Shown here one piece after another: positions 52,532-62,264 of a DNA stretch of 64,000 bases; positions within the stretch are counted from its first letter, which is position 1, and each line of letters begins with the position of its first letter. The stretch comes from AP-15 sp035538335. Its GTDB lineage: Bacteria; Pseudomonadota; Alphaproteobacteria; ATCC43930; CGMCC-115725. The translations under genes were made by a program, and so were the position numbers. The stretch is from NCBI GenBank assembly GCA_035538335.1, contig DATLKN010000038.1:12566-76565 (forward strand). Direction: 5' to 3'. Under the pieces are notes generated by a model. The model searched no databases and was not told the origin of the DNA. It saw nothing but the letters and a program-made list of their open reading frames with translations.

Positions 52532-54183
52532 GGGGCTCTCTCTTGGGCTCGAAATTGCCGCGGTTTCGACAATAGCGATCTTTCGGGAGGTGTCAAGCGC
52601 GGCCCGGCGGCCGGCCGGCCCGGCTGCCGCGGCGTGGCGGCGAGATTGGGGGCGGGCGCGATAAGCCGCACCGCCTCGCCGTACAGCGCCGGGTCGGAGA
52701 TCAGGCGCTTGGCGACTTGGAGATCGATCGGATGCTTGCCGTGGCGCGGCGGGCAGGAGAGGCGTAATGCCGCCCAGCCGCGTTCGTCGAGCAAGGCGCG
52801 CGGGCGCGCGGCCAGCGGCGAGGCTGTGGCCGGCGCCATCGCCCGCCGCAGCGCGAGCTGCAGCCCCTCGGCGCCGAGGCCGCTCGTGCAGACGGTCGGA
52901 ACGACGCCGTGCAGATTTAGGAAATAGCCGGACGGCGTGATGAGGAACGCCCAGGTCAGGATCAACTCGCCGCGATTGGGCAAGCGCAGCACGGTCTGCA
53001 CCGTGCCCTTTCCGTAGGAGGCGCTGCCCACGACCACCGCCCGGCCGACATCCTGCAGGGTCGAGGCGACGATCTCTGCTGCCGAAGCGGAATTGCCGTC
53101 GATCAGGATGACGACCGGCAGCTTCGGGGCGATGGCGTCACCGGCGGCGGCGAAATACTGCCGGCTCGCCGGGTTGCGGCCGATCGCCCCGGCGATCGGG
53201 CCCTTGCCGACGAAGATGTCGGCGAGAGCGACCGCCTGGCCGAGCAGCCCGCCGGGGTCGCTGCGCAAATCGAGCACGACTCCCGAGAGCGGCGGCCCCT
53301 CATGCTGCGCGGCGCGCAGCGTCTTCGCCACGATGCGCGCCGTGCTCTCGTTGAAGCTGGCGATGCGGAAGATGAGGATGCCGCCGTCGCGCGCGACCGT
53401 CACCGTCGGCACCACGATCAGCCGGCGCTTTATGCGGAAATCGCGCTCCCGCCCGAGGCCCGGGCGATGGACGGCGAGCTCGACCGGGCGGCCGACCGGC
53501 CCGCGCAGCGCGTCGACCACTGCCTCCTGCGATTTGCCGGCGGTCGGCACGCCGTCGATGCCGACGATCCGGTCTTGCGGGCGGACCCCGGCGAGACCGG
53601 CCGGCCCCTGCGGCATGACCTCGGTGACGAGGAACTTGCCGCTATCCTCTTCGACCGTCAGCCCGACGCCGCCGAAGCCGTCGCGCATTGCGCTTTCCTC
53701 GCTCGCCTCGGCGGGCGGCGAATAGCGCGAAAAGCGATCGAGCGCGCCCGTCATGCCGCCGAGCAAGGCCGTGTCGATCTTGTCCTCGGAAGCTTCGGCG
53801 AGAACGGGCGAGGCCGCCCGCGCCTCGGCGACGAGACGCCCGGCGAGCCGGGCCCAGGCGTCGGCGTCAGCCGCGCCGGGCTCGGGATAGAGCGCGATCT
53901 GGCGCATGCCGTATTCGAGAACCAGCTCGCCTTGCGCGGCCGGCGTCTCGTTCACCTGCACCTGGCGGTCGAGATGCGACAGGCCGCGGGCGGCGGCGAG
54001 GACCAGATTGCGGTCGGAAACCGGCTCGATGTAGTAGCGGGCGACATCCTCGAGCCCGGCGGCGACGAGGCGCGCCGCCGGGTCGGCCGGCGGCGGCGGC
54101 GCGCCGCCGGCGCAGGCGGCAAGCGCAGAGATGGCGGCGGCGACGCTGACGCGCAGCAACGCAGCGGCAGGACGGAACGACAA
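52504..54183 (-). CDS. S41-family (CtpA-like) C-terminal processing peptidase, lipoprotein
   Basis: About 559 residues. A lipoprotein signal is seen (AAALLRVSVAAAISALAACAGG, lipobox LAAC). A PDZ domain (about residues 170-260, with GVGLTVEEDSGKFLVTEVMPQGPAGLAGVRPQDRIVGIDG) precedes the S41 domain with catalytic serine in LIDGNSASAAEIVA and lysine in GSASYGKGTVQT. The last 90 residues are a low-complexity tail. The start is TTG at 54,183 behind GGGGAG; TTG at 54,246, overlapping the rnr stop, is the other candidate. It probably trims periplasmic proteins. Confidence 0.82.
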   Translation of the reverse strand: MSFRPAAALLRVSVAAAISALAACAGGAPPPPADPAARLVAAGLEDVARYYIEPVSDRNLVLAAARGLSHLDRQVQVNETPAAQGELVLEYGMRQIALYPEPGAADADAWARLAGRLVAEARAASPVLAEASEDKIDTALLGGMTGALDRFSRYSPPAEASEESAMRDGFGGVGLTVEEDSGKFLVTEVMPQGPAGLAGVRPQDRIVGIDGVPTAGKSQEAVVDALRGPVGRPVELAVHRPGLGRERDFRIKRRLIVVPTVTVARDGGILIFRIASFNESTARIVAKTLRAAQHEGPPLSGVVLDLRSDPGGLLGQAVALADIFVGKGPIAGAIGRNPASRQYFAAAGDAIAPKLPVVILIDGNSASAAEIVASTLQDVGRAVVVGSASYGKGTVQTVLRLPNRGELILTWAFLITPSGYFLNLHGVVPTVCTSGLGAEGLQLALRRAMAPATASPLAARPRALLDERGWAALRLSCPPRHGKHPIDLQVAKRLISDPALYGEAVRLIAPAPNLAATPRQPGRPAAGPRLTPPERSLLSKPRQFRAQERAPWPSRTPYS

Positions 54184-54242
54184 AACCGGCTCCCCACCCC
54201 CTCGCTTGTCGCCGACGAAACTAGAGCCTCGGCGCCGGCCGA

Positions 54243-56258
54243 TCAACGATAACGGGGTCGCCGCCCGCGCCGCGCCGCGCCGCCCGAGCCGCTCTCCTCG
54301 AGCGCGAGGACGAGGCGCGCGCTCAGCGCGTCCGCTTCAAGAAGACGCACCGAGACCGCGTCGCCGATCGTGAAGGCGCGGCGCGAACGCCGGCCGACGA
54401 GCGAATGCCCCCGCTCGTCGCGCCGGTAATAGTCGTCGCCGAGCGAAGAGATCGGCACCAGCCCATCGGCGCCGACGCCGGCAAGGCTGACGAACATGCC
54501 GAACTCGGCAATGCCGGTGATGCGGGCGGCGAAAACCTGACCGACCGCCGCGGCGAGAAAGGCGGCGCGGTAGCGATCGAGAGCGGCGCGCTCGGCCGCC
54601 ACGGCGCGCCGCTCGGTGGCCGAGATATGGGCGCCGATTTCGGCGAAATCCTGCGCCGCGGCGAGCGGCGGCTCGCCCAGCAGGGCGCGGTGCACGAGCA
54701 GGTCGGCATAGCGCCGGATGGGCGAGGTAAAATGCGCGTAGCGCCGCAGCGCCAGCCCGAAATGGCCGATATTGGCGGGGCTGTAGAGCGCCTGCGCCTG
54801 GGCGCGCAAGACCAGCTCGTTGACGAGAGCGGCAACCGGCGTCGCGGCGGCGCGGGCGAGGATCCGGTTGAAGACCGCCGGCTTCGGCGCCTGGCCCTTG
54901 GCGACACCGAGGCCGGGCAGCCCGAGATCGTCGAGAAACTCGCTGAGCGCGGCGAGCTTTGCCGGGTCGGGCGCGTCGTGCACGCGGTACATGCAGGGCC
55001 GCCCGAGCCGCTCCAGCTCCTCGGCGGCGGCGACATTCGCCAGGATCATGAACTCTTCGATCAGGCGATGGCTGTCGAGGCGCCGGCGCGGCTCGATCGA
55101 AGCGGGCCTGCCATTGCCGTCGAGCAGCACCCGGTATTCGGGCAGGTCGAGGTCGATGGCGCCGCGCCGGCGCCGCGCCTCGTCGAGCGCCGCCCAGGCC
55201 GCATAGAGCGGCCGCAGGCGTTGCGTCGGCGCGCCCGTCGCATGCCGCGCCCGCTCCACTTCCTCATAGGTCAGACGCGCCTGCGACCGCATCAGCGCAC
55301 GCTCGAAGCGATGGCGGCGCTTGCGCCCCGCCGCATCGATCCACAGATGCGCAGCGAGGCAGGCGCGATCGGCATTCGGCTTCAGCGAGCACAGCTCGTT
55401 CGACAAGGCCGGCGGCAGCATCGGCACGACGCGGTCGGGGAAATAAACCGAATTGCCGCGGTTCTGCGCCTCGCGGTCGAGCGCCGAGCCGGGCCGGACG
55501 TACCAAGCGACATCGGCGATCGCGACGAGGATATGCCAGCCGCCGCGGTTGTCCGGATCGGGGTCGGGCTCGGCCCACACCGCGTCGTCGAAATCGCGCG
55601 CGTCGGCGCCGTCGATCGTGACCAGCGGCACATCGCGCAGATCGGCGCGGCCCTTTACATCGACCGGCATGGCGGCGGCCGCCTCGCTCAGCGCCGCGGT
55701 GGGAAACTCTGTCGGGATATCGTTCTCGGCGATCGCGATGAGGCTCGCCGCGTGCGGCTCGGATGCGGGGCCGAGGCGCTCGACGATGCGCACTTGCGCC
55801 GGACCCTGGCGGCGCGCCGGCAGCGTCTCGGCGATGACGAGATCGTCCTCGCGGGCGCCGTTCGCCTCGCCCGGCAGCACGCGGTAGAGCGTGCGGTTGC
55901 GGCGGTCGGCGGGCACCACTTCCGGGCCGCCGCGGCCGTGGCGAAAGAGCCCGACGACGCGCTCGCGGTCGCGGTCGAGGCGGCGCAGGATGCGCGCCTC
56001 GAATTCGCCGTCTTCAGTGCGCCGCAAGCGGGCGGCGGCGCGGCCGCCGATCGGCAGGCTGTCGCCGGCCTCGACGAGACGCATGACGGGCGCCTCGCCC
56101 GGCCGCGGCCAGGCGATCGGCCGAACCAGCGGCAGCCCGTCCTCGTCGCTGCCGAAGCGCTCGACGACGGCGACCTCGGGAAACGCCGGCGGCCTCGCCA
56201 GGCGGCCCTCGCGAGCGCCGCGGCGGCGGCCGAAGGTGACCGAGGCAGCGCGCTTCAC
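54243..56258 (-). CDS. rnr: Ribonuclease R, N-terminally short
   Basis: 671 residues. The cold-shock OB domains, the RNB catalytic domain (VPLVTIDGADARDFDDAVWAEPD, catalytic aspartates; CMYRVHDAPDP; ALRRYAHFTSPIRRYADLLVHRALLG) and the C-terminal S1 domain (GQVFAARITGIAEFGMFVSLAGVGADGLVPI) are present. The N-terminal winged-helix domain usual in RNase R is missing; upstream codons in frame contain no start. It degrades structured RNA from the 3' end. The GTG at 56,258 overlaps the topA stop as GTGA. Confidence 0.92.
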   Translation of the reverse strand: MKRAASVTFGRRRGAREGRLARPPAFPEVAVVERFGSDEDGLPLVRPIAWPRPGEAPVMRLVEAGDSLPIGGRAAARLRRTEDGEFEARILRRLDRDRERVVGLFRHGRGGPEVVPADRRNRTLYRVLPGEANGAREDDLVIAETLPARRQGPAQVRIVERLGPASEPHAASLIAIAENDIPTEFPTAALSEAAAAMPVDVKGRADLRDVPLVTIDGADARDFDDAVWAEPDPDPDNRGGWHILVAIADVAWYVRPGSALDREAQNRGNSVYFPDRVVPMLPPALSNELCSLKPNADRACLAAHLWIDAAGRKRRHRFERALMRSQARLTYEEVERARHATGAPTQRLRPLYAAWAALDEARRRRGAIDLDLPEYRVLLDGNGRPASIEPRRRLDSHRLIEEFMILANVAAAEELERLGRPCMYRVHDAPDPAKLAALSEFLDDLGLPGLGVAKGQAPKPAVFNRILARAAATPVAALVNELVLRAQAQALYSPANIGHFGLALRRYAHFTSPIRRYADLLVHRALLGEPPLAAAQDFAEIGAHISATERRAVAAERAALDRYRAAFLAAAVGQVFAARITGIAEFGMFVSLAGVGADGLVPISSLGDDYYRRDERGHSLVGRRSRRAFTIGDAVSVRLLEADALSARLVLALEESGSGGAARRGRRPRYR

Positions 56259-58906
56259 GAAGGCTGCGCGCGCGGGCGCGGCTTCGATTTCGCAGCGGCG
56301 CGCGGCCGCTTGGCCTTTGCCGGGGCGGCGCGGGTGGCTTTCTTTTCCACCGCAGCGCCGTTGCCGCGCGCGGCCTTGCGGCCTTTCGCCTTGCGGCCCT
56401 TGCCGCGGGCGCGCTGCGCATCGACGAGCGCCACCGCCTCGGCGAGCGACAGCGCGGCGGGATCGGCCTTCTTCGGCAGCGAGGCGATGACGCCGTCATG
56501 GCTGACATAGGGGCCGTAGCGCCCGCGGTAGAGGCCGATCGTGCCGCCCGCCGGATGGGCGCCCAACTCGCGCAGCATGGCGGGCGCGCCGCGCCGGGCG
56601 GCATTCGGCTCGGCGAGCAGCATGACGGCGCGGTTCAAGCCGATGTTCAGCACGTCGTCGTCGGCGCCGAGCGACTTGAAGCTCGAACCGTGCTTGATGT
56701 AGGGCCCGAAGCGGCCGATGCCGGCGACGATCGGCTCGCCGGTCTCGGGGTGCCGGCCGAGCGTGCGCGGCAGCGCCAGCAGCTTCAAGGCGGTGTCGAG
56801 GCCGATGTCGGAGGGTTTGAGCGAGCGCGGCAGCGCGACGCGCTTCGGCTTTTCCTCGCCCGTGCCGTCGCCGAGCTGCACATAGTGGCCGTACGGGCCC
56901 TTTTTGAGGAAGACGGCGAGCCCCGTTTCCGGGTCGCTGCCGAGCATCGCATCGGCGGCGGCGCTCGATTCGGCTTCGTTCTCGATCGTCAGCGCCCGCG
57001 TGTAGCGGCAGTTCGGATAATTCGAGCAGCCGATGAAGGCGCCGAACTTGCCGAGCTTGAGGCTCAACCGCCCGGCGGCGCAGAGCGGGCACAGACGCGG
57101 ATCGCGGCCGGAGCCGTCGTCGGGGAAGAAGTGGCGCCCCAGGTCCTCGTCGAGCGCCGCCAGCACCTGCTTGATCGAGAGATCGCTGGTGCCCGCGATT
57201 GCGGTCGAGAAATCGCGCCAGAAATTGCGCAATACCTCCTTCCAATCGAGCCGCCCGCCGGAGACCTCGTCGAGCTGATTTTCGAGGTCGGCGGTAAAGC
57301 CGTATTCGACATAGCGCTCGAAAAAGTTCGTCAGAAAAGCGGTGACGAGCCGGCCGCGGTCCTCCGGCACGAAGCGGCGCTTTTCAAAGCGGACATATTC
57401 GCGGTCCTGCAATACCTGCAGGATGGCCGCATAGGTCGAGGGACGGCCGATGCCCAGCTCCTCCAGGCGTTTGACGAGGCTCGCCTCGCTGTAGCGCGGC
57501 GGCGGCTGCGTGAAATGCTGGCGCGGATCGACCTTGCCGCGGGCAAGCTTTTCCTGCGCCCGCATCGCCGGCAGGCGGCTGCCTTCGCCCTCCTCATCGG
57601 CCGCGGGATCGTCGCGGTCTTCCTGGTAGAGCGCGAGAAAACCGTCAAAGACAACGACCGAACCGGCGGCGCGCAGCCGAAGCCGGCCGGCCGCGTCGGT
57701 GATGTCGACCGACACCTGCTCGAGCTGGGCCGAGGCCATCTGGCTCGCCACCGTGCGCTTCCAGATCAGCTCGTAGAGCCGGCGCTGGTCGGCGTCGAGC
57801 CAGCGCGCGACATCGGCCGGGCGGCGGCCGATGTCGGTCGGGCGGATCGCCTCGTGCGCCTCCTGCGCGTTCTTTGCCGGGCTCTTGTAGACGCGCGGGC
57901 TGTCGGGCAGATATCTCGCGCCGAAATCGCCGCCGATCAGGTGGCGGGCGGCGGCGATCGCCTCGCCGGCGATGGCGACGCCGTCGGTGCGCATGTAGGT
58001 GATGAGGCCGACGGGCTCGCCGCCGAGATCGACGCCCTCGTAGAGGCGCTGCGCGATGCGCATCGTGCGGCTCGCGCCCAATCCCAGCTTGCGCGAGGCT
58101 TCCTGCTGCAGGGTCGAGGTCGTGAAGGGCGGGAACGGGTTGCGGCGGACCTGCCGGCGTTCGATCTCGGCGACCGCGAAACCGGCGGCGCGGGCGACCG
58201 CCTCGGCGGCGGCGCGGGCCTTCGCTTCGCTGTCGAGATCGAAGCGGTCGAGCTTCCTGCCGTCGAGATGCGTCAGACGCGCGGTGAAGCTCTGTCCCGC
58301 CTCGGTCCTGAACTCGACCTCGATCGACCAGTACTCGCGCGCCCGGAAGGCCTCGATCTCGGCCTCGCGCTCGCAGACGAGGCGCAACGCCACCGACTGC
58401 ACGCGCCCGGCCGAGCGGCTGCCCGGCAGCTTGCGCCACAAGACGGGCGACAGCGTGAAGCCGACGAGGTAATCGAGGGCGCGGCGCGCCAGATAGGCTT
58501 CGACCAGCTCGCGGTCGATCTCGCGCGGCCGGCGGAAGGCGTCGAGCACCGCGCTCTTCGTCACCTCGTTGAAGACGACCCGGCTCACGTCGAGGTCTTT
58601 CAGCGCCTTGCGGGCGCGCAACACTTCGCGCACGTGCCAAGAGATCGCCTCGCCCTCGCGGTCGGGGTCGGTGGCGAGAAAGAGGCTGTCGGCCTGCCGC
58701 GCCGCCTGCACGATCGCGGACATATGCTTTTCCGACTTGCCGTCGATCTCCCACGACATCGCGAAATCGGCATCCGGCAGGACCGAGCCGTCCTTCGCCG
58801 GCAGATCGCGGACATGCCCGTAGCTCGCAACGACGCGGTAATCGCGCCCGAGGTACTTCTCGATGGTTTTCGCCTTGGCCGGCGATTCGACGACGACGAC
58901 TTTCAT
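56255..58906 (-). CDS. topA: DNA topoisomerase I
   Basis: 883 residues. The Toprim domain starts MKVVVVESPAKAKTIEKYLG, with LATDPDREGEAISWH; the catalytic tyrosine is Tyr304 in LITYMRTDG; a zinc-ribbon unit CPLCAAGRLSLKLGKFGAFIGCSNYPNCRYT follows at about 660-690; then several repeated topoisomerase C-terminal modules (GPYGHYVQLG, GRFGPYIKHG, GRYGPYVSHDG). A lysine/alanine-rich basic tail ends the protein. It relaxes negative supercoils. The ATG at 58,906 is the family start; a 47-codon extension upstream is not used. Confidence 0.96.
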   Translation of the reverse strand: MKVVVVESPAKAKTIEKYLGRDYRVVASYGHVRDLPAKDGSVLPDADFAMSWEIDGKSEKHMSAIVQAARQADSLFLATDPDREGEAISWHVREVLRARKALKDLDVSRVVFNEVTKSAVLDAFRRPREIDRELVEAYLARRALDYLVGFTLSPVLWRKLPGSRSAGRVQSVALRLVCEREAEIEAFRAREYWSIEVEFRTEAGQSFTARLTHLDGRKLDRFDLDSEAKARAAAEAVARAAGFAVAEIERRQVRRNPFPPFTTSTLQQEASRKLGLGASRTMRIAQRLYEGVDLGGEPVGLITYMRTDGVAIAGEAIAAARHLIGGDFGARYLPDSPRVYKSPAKNAQEAHEAIRPTDIGRRPADVARWLDADQRRLYELIWKRTVASQMASAQLEQVSVDITDAAGRLRLRAAGSVVVFDGFLALYQEDRDDPAADEEGEGSRLPAMRAQEKLARGKVDPRQHFTQPPPRYSEASLVKRLEELGIGRPSTYAAILQVLQDREYVRFEKRRFVPEDRGRLVTAFLTNFFERYVEYGFTADLENQLDEVSGGRLDWKEVLRNFWRDFSTAIAGTSDLSIKQVLAALDEDLGRHFFPDDGSGRDPRLCPLCAAGRLSLKLGKFGAFIGCSNYPNCRYTRALTIENEAESSAAADAMLGSDPETGLAVFLKKGPYGHYVQLGDGTGEEKPKRVALPRSLKPSDIGLDTALKLLALPRTLGRHPETGEPIVAGIGRFGPYIKHGSSFKSLGADDDVLNIGLNRAVMLLAEPNAARRGAPAMLRELGAHPAGGTIGLYRGRYGPYVSHDGVIASLPKKADPAALSLAEAVALVDAQRARGKGRKAKGRKAARGNGAAVEKKATRAAPAKAKRPRAAAKSKPRPRAQPS

Positions 58907-58947
58907 GAACCCGTTCACATTGGGGCCGCGCATTGGCGCGGCAAGGG

Positions 58948-60087
58948 TCAACACAGCGAGACGAGATTGCCGGGGTGGCGTTCGACCCTGCCGCTCAGCT
59001 CCAATTCCAAGAGCAGCGTGGCGACGGCGGCGGCGGACAATTGGCATTGCCGGATCAGTTCGTCAACCGCCACCGGCGTCGGCCCCAAACGTTCGAGGAT
59101 CAGCGCGAGCCCGCCTTCCGCCGCCAGGCTCTCGGCCGCGGGCGCGGCGGCGGGCGGCATCGGAATCGCGGGCAATGGCGGCGGCGGGGAGGCGCGCGGC
59201 AGCGGCGCGGCGCCGCGCAACAGCGGCGCGAGCGGCGTGAGGATGTCCTCGGCGGCCTCGGTCAGACTGGCGCCGTTGCGGATCAGATCATTGGTGCCGC
59301 GGCAGCGCGGATCGAGGGGCGAACCCGGTACGGCGAAGACGTCGCGCCCCTGCTCCAGCGCATAGCGGGCGGTGATGAGGGACCCCGAGCGCGCCGCCGC
59401 CTCGACTACCAGCACGGCGAGCGCCATCCCCGAGATGATGCGGTTGCGGCGCGGGAAATGGCGAGCCTGCGGCTCGGTGCCGGGCGGCAATTCAGCGACG
59501 ATCGCGCCGTCGCGGGCAATCGCCTCGTAGAGACCGCGATTCTCTTCCGGGTAGACGACGTCGATGCCGCCGGCGACCACGGCGACGGTGCCGGTGGCGA
59601 GCGCCCCCGCATGGGCGGCCGCATCGATGCCGCGCGCCAGGCCCGAGGTCACGACGAGGCCGCCCTCGCCCAGCCCCGCGGCGAGTTCGCGCGCGAGCCG
59701 CCGGCCGTTGGCCGAGGCGTTTCTCGCGCCGACGACCGCGACCATAGGCCGGCCGAGCAGCTCCGCCCGGCCGATGACGGCGACGACCGGCGGCGCGTCC
59801 TCGATCGCGGCGAGCGCCTCGGGATATTCCGGCTCGCCCCAACAAAGGATGCCCGCGCCGAAGCGGCCGAGCGCCAGCAGCTCGGCCTCCGCCTCGGCCC
59901 GGCTGCAGGCGGCGACCGGGCGGGCCCGCTCGGACTTGCGGGCGAGCCGCGGCAGCGCCTCGAGCGCGGCAGCGGCCGAGCCGAAGCGCCGCAGCATCGC
60001 ATAAAAGGTGATCGGGCCGACCGTTTCGGTGCGCGCGAGGCGCAGCCAATCGAGCCGCTCCTGCGGGTCGAGCGCGCGTGGGGCCAA
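58948..60087 (-). CDS. dprA: DNA-processing protein A
   Basis: 379 residues. N-terminal region with LDWLRLARTETVGPITFYAMLRRFG, the Rossmann core (MVAVVGARNASANGRRLARELAAGL, VTSGLARGIDAAAHAGAL, RNRIISGMALAVLVVEAA, GSPLDPRCRGTNDLI) and a C-terminal winged-helix (LAAEGGLALILERLGPTPVAVDELIRQ). DprA loads RecA on incoming single strands during transformation. The start is TTG at 60,087; no better start is present and the N-terminus aligns well there. It lies six bases after plsY. Confidence 0.95.
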   Translation of the reverse strand: MAPRALDPQERLDWLRLARTETVGPITFYAMLRRFGSAAAALEALPRLARKSERARPVAACSRAEAEAELLALGRFGAGILCWGEPEYPEALAAIEDAPPVVAVIGRAELLGRPMVAVVGARNASANGRRLARELAAGLGEGGLVVTSGLARGIDAAAHAGALATGTVAVVAGGIDVVYPEENRGLYEAIARDGAIVAELPPGTEPQARHFPRRNRIISGMALAVLVVEAAARSGSLITARYALEQGRDVFAVPGSPLDPRCRGTNDLIRNGASLTEAAEDILTPLAPLLRGAAPLPRASPPPPLPAIPMPPAAAPAAESLAAEGGLALILERLGPTPVAVDELIRQCQLSAAAVATLLLELELSGRVERHPGNLVSLC

Positions 60088-60093
60088 GCTGCG

Positions 60094-60681
60094 TCAGCCC
60101 TTGCGGAACGAGATCCGGCTTTCCTCGCCCGCCAAGAGGCGCCGGATGTTCGCATGATGCCGCAGGATGACGAGAATCGCGATGCCGGCGACGACGAGGG
60201 CGCTCTTCGCGTCGACGAAGAAGGCCGCGAGCCCGGCGCTGGCGGCGGCCGCGACGAGCGCGGCGAGCGAGGAATAGTGGAAGAGAAGCGCGGTCGCCAG
60301 CCACAACAGCGCGGCGAGCAATGCCAGCGGCCAGGCGAGCGCCAGCAATACGCCGAGCGCGGTCGCCACCCCCTTGCCGCCGCGGAAGCCGAGCCAGACC
60401 GGGAACATGTGGCCGAGGATCACGGCCGCCGCCGCGGCGAGCGCCGGCTCTCTCCCCCAATGGGCGGCGAGCGCGACCGCCGCGCTGCCCTTGCCGAGGT
60501 CGAGAAGCAACGTCAGGGCGGCGAGCCCCTTTCTGCCGGTGCGCAGCACATTGGTGGCGCCGATGTTGCCGGAGCCGATATCGCGGATGTCGCCGAGACC
60601 CGAGAGGCGCGTCAAGAGCCAGCCGAACGGAATCGAGCCGAGCAGATAGCCGAACAGCGCGGCGGCAAGGAACGGGGTCAT
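60094..60681 (-). CDS. plsY: Glycerol-3-phosphate acyltransferase PlsY
   Basis: 195 residues, about five membrane segments. The family motifs are GSIPFGWLLTRLSG, DIRDIGSGNIGATNVLRTGRKG, DLGKGSAAVALA, GHMFPVWLGFRGGKGVATALGVLL and LRHHANIRRLLAGEES. It uses acyl-phosphate to acylate glycerol-3-phosphate in phospholipid synthesis. The ATG at 60,681 is the family start. In most alphaproteobacteria pyrC and pyrB lie directly upstream on the same strand; here the neighbouring gene is divergent and different. Confidence 0.95.
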   Translation of the reverse strand: MTPFLAAALFGYLLGSIPFGWLLTRLSGLGDIRDIGSGNIGATNVLRTGRKGLAALTLLLDLGKGSAAVALAAHWGREPALAAAAAVILGHMFPVWLGFRGGKGVATALGVLLALAWPLALLAALLWLATALLFHYSSLAALVAAAASAGLAAFFVDAKSALVVAGIAILVILRHHANIRRLLAGEESRISFRKG

Positions 60682-60833
60682 CGCGTTCGAACCGAACCTG
60701 GCCTCTACCGCGTCCGAAAAAGGGGTTGATAATCGGGCCGCCGCGCAATATGCCACCCGCGCGCTTCCTGCGCCAGCGAGCTCGGGGCGCGCCGCCGCCC
60801 GTTCCAAATTGCGGAGTCTCAAGCAGCGCGCGA

Positions 60834-62243
60834 ATGACCGGGAAAAAGCGGGACATCAACTCGATCAACGATCTCGAAGACGCCGAGATCGAGGACATTT
60901 TTGCGCTAGCCGACGAATATTCGAAGACCATGGCGAGGCCGGGCGCGCCGCATCGGATTCGCGGGCGGCGCAGCGAGGCCGGCGATTTCATTCTCGCCAC
61001 CCTCTTTTACGAACCGAGCACCCGGACCCGGTTTTCCTTCGAATCGGCGATGTTGCGCCTGGGCGGCAGCGTCCTCGCCTCGTCCGATCCGGCGACGACC
61101 TCGGCCGCCAAGGGCGAGAGCCTCGCCGACACCGTCAGGGTGATCGAGAACTACGCCGACCTCATCGTGCTGCGCCACCCCTGCGAGGGCGCCTCCCGGG
61201 CAGCGGCGGAATATGTCGACATCCCGATCATCAACGGCGGCGACGGCGCGCACGAGCACCCGACCCAGACGCTGTGCGACCTCTATACGCTGCGCAGCGA
61301 GCGCAAATCGATCAAAGGCCTCAACGTGCTGTTGATCGGCGATTTGAAGAACGGGCGGACCGTCCATTCGCTCGTCTTCGGGCTGGCGCGTTTCGGGGCG
61401 AACATCATCACGATGCCGGCGGAAGGCCTGGAATTGCCGAGGGAAGTGCACGACCGGCTGCACGACGAATTCCGCTGCGACGTCAAGACCGGCGGCACGA
61501 CCGCGCTGTCGGGCAAGGACGGCGAAAGGGCCATCGGCGCGGTCTACATCGCGTCCGCGCAGGGGCCGCAATTCAGCCTGCTCGAAAACGACGATGCGGA
61601 CGTGATCGACCTGCAGGAGCGGTTGGGGACGAAGATCGATGTTTGCTACGTTACCCGACCGCAAAAGGAAAGGTTTTCTTCGGCCGAAAACAATTTGTCC
61701 GAATATCCCGTTGTCAATCGGGAGTTCCTGCAAGGAGAACAATACAAAAAGACCAGAGTATTGCATCCGCTGCCGCGGGTCGGCGAACTCGATTACGAAC
61801 TCGACCGCGACCCGCGCGGCGTCTATTTCAAGCAGGCGGGATACGGCGTGCCGATCCGGATGGCGCTGATCGCCAAGGTGCTCGGCATCGCGCCGTTCAA
61901 ATCGGTGCATGTAGCGGCCGGCGGCTCGGCCCAGATCTACGAGCACGAGCACGGCATCCTTTGCCCGAACCCGAGATGCATCACCCATAATCCGGCCGAG
62001 CAGCGCTATCTGGCGCAGCGCGCCCAGGTGCTGACGCGGGAGGGCGTGTCGCTGCGCTGCGCCTATTGCGACGCGGCCATCCCGGTCGCCGTTCTCGGCC
62101 ACAAGCGGACGAAGACCTACGAGCCCAATGCCGGGACGAGCCGGCCCGTCCGCCTCGCCGACACGGCGTTCTTCCGGGATGAAGAGGAGGCGCGGCGGGC
62201 AGGCTACCGGCCGAGGGGCGAGGGCCGCCGCGAGCACGGATAG
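60834..62243 (+). CDS. Aspartate carbamoyltransferase catalytic chain fused to a PyrI-type zinc domain
   Basis: 469 residues against about 310 for PyrB. Residues 1-355 are a PyrB chain of the E. coli type: YEPSTRTRFSFESAMLRLGG (carbamoyl-phosphate site), TSAAKGESLADTVRVI, HEHPTQTLCDLYTL and HPLPRVGELDYELDRDPRGVYFKQAGYGVPIRMALIAKVLG. Residues 374-415 mimic the zinc domain of PyrI: C377-x4-C382 (CPNPRCITH) and C409-x2-C412 (CAYC), spacing identical to E. coli PyrI. The nucleotide-binding PyrI domain is absent. A 45-residue tail ends DTAFFRDEEEARRAGYRPRG. The ATG is at 60,834. Confidence 0.9.
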   Translation: MTGKKRDINSINDLEDAEIEDIFALADEYSKTMARPGAPHRIRGRRSEAGDFILATLFYEPSTRTRFSFESAMLRLGGSVLASSDPATTSAAKGESLADTVRVIENYADLIVLRHPCEGASRAAAEYVDIPIINGGDGAHEHPTQTLCDLYTLRSERKSIKGLNVLLIGDLKNGRTVHSLVFGLARFGANIITMPAEGLELPREVHDRLHDEFRCDVKTGGTTALSGKDGERAIGAVYIASAQGPQFSLLENDDADVIDLQERLGTKIDVCYVTRPQKERFSSAENNLSEYPVVNREFLQGEQYKKTRVLHPLPRVGELDYELDRDPRGVYFKQAGYGVPIRMALIAKVLGIAPFKSVHVAAGGSAQIYEHEHGILCPNPRCITHNPAEQRYLAQRAQVLTREGVSLRCAYCDAAIPVAVLGHKRTKTYEPNAGTSRPVRLADTAFFRDEEEARRAGYRPRGEGRREHG

Positions 62244-62264
62244 CCGGCTGGTCCGCGCCGGCTT

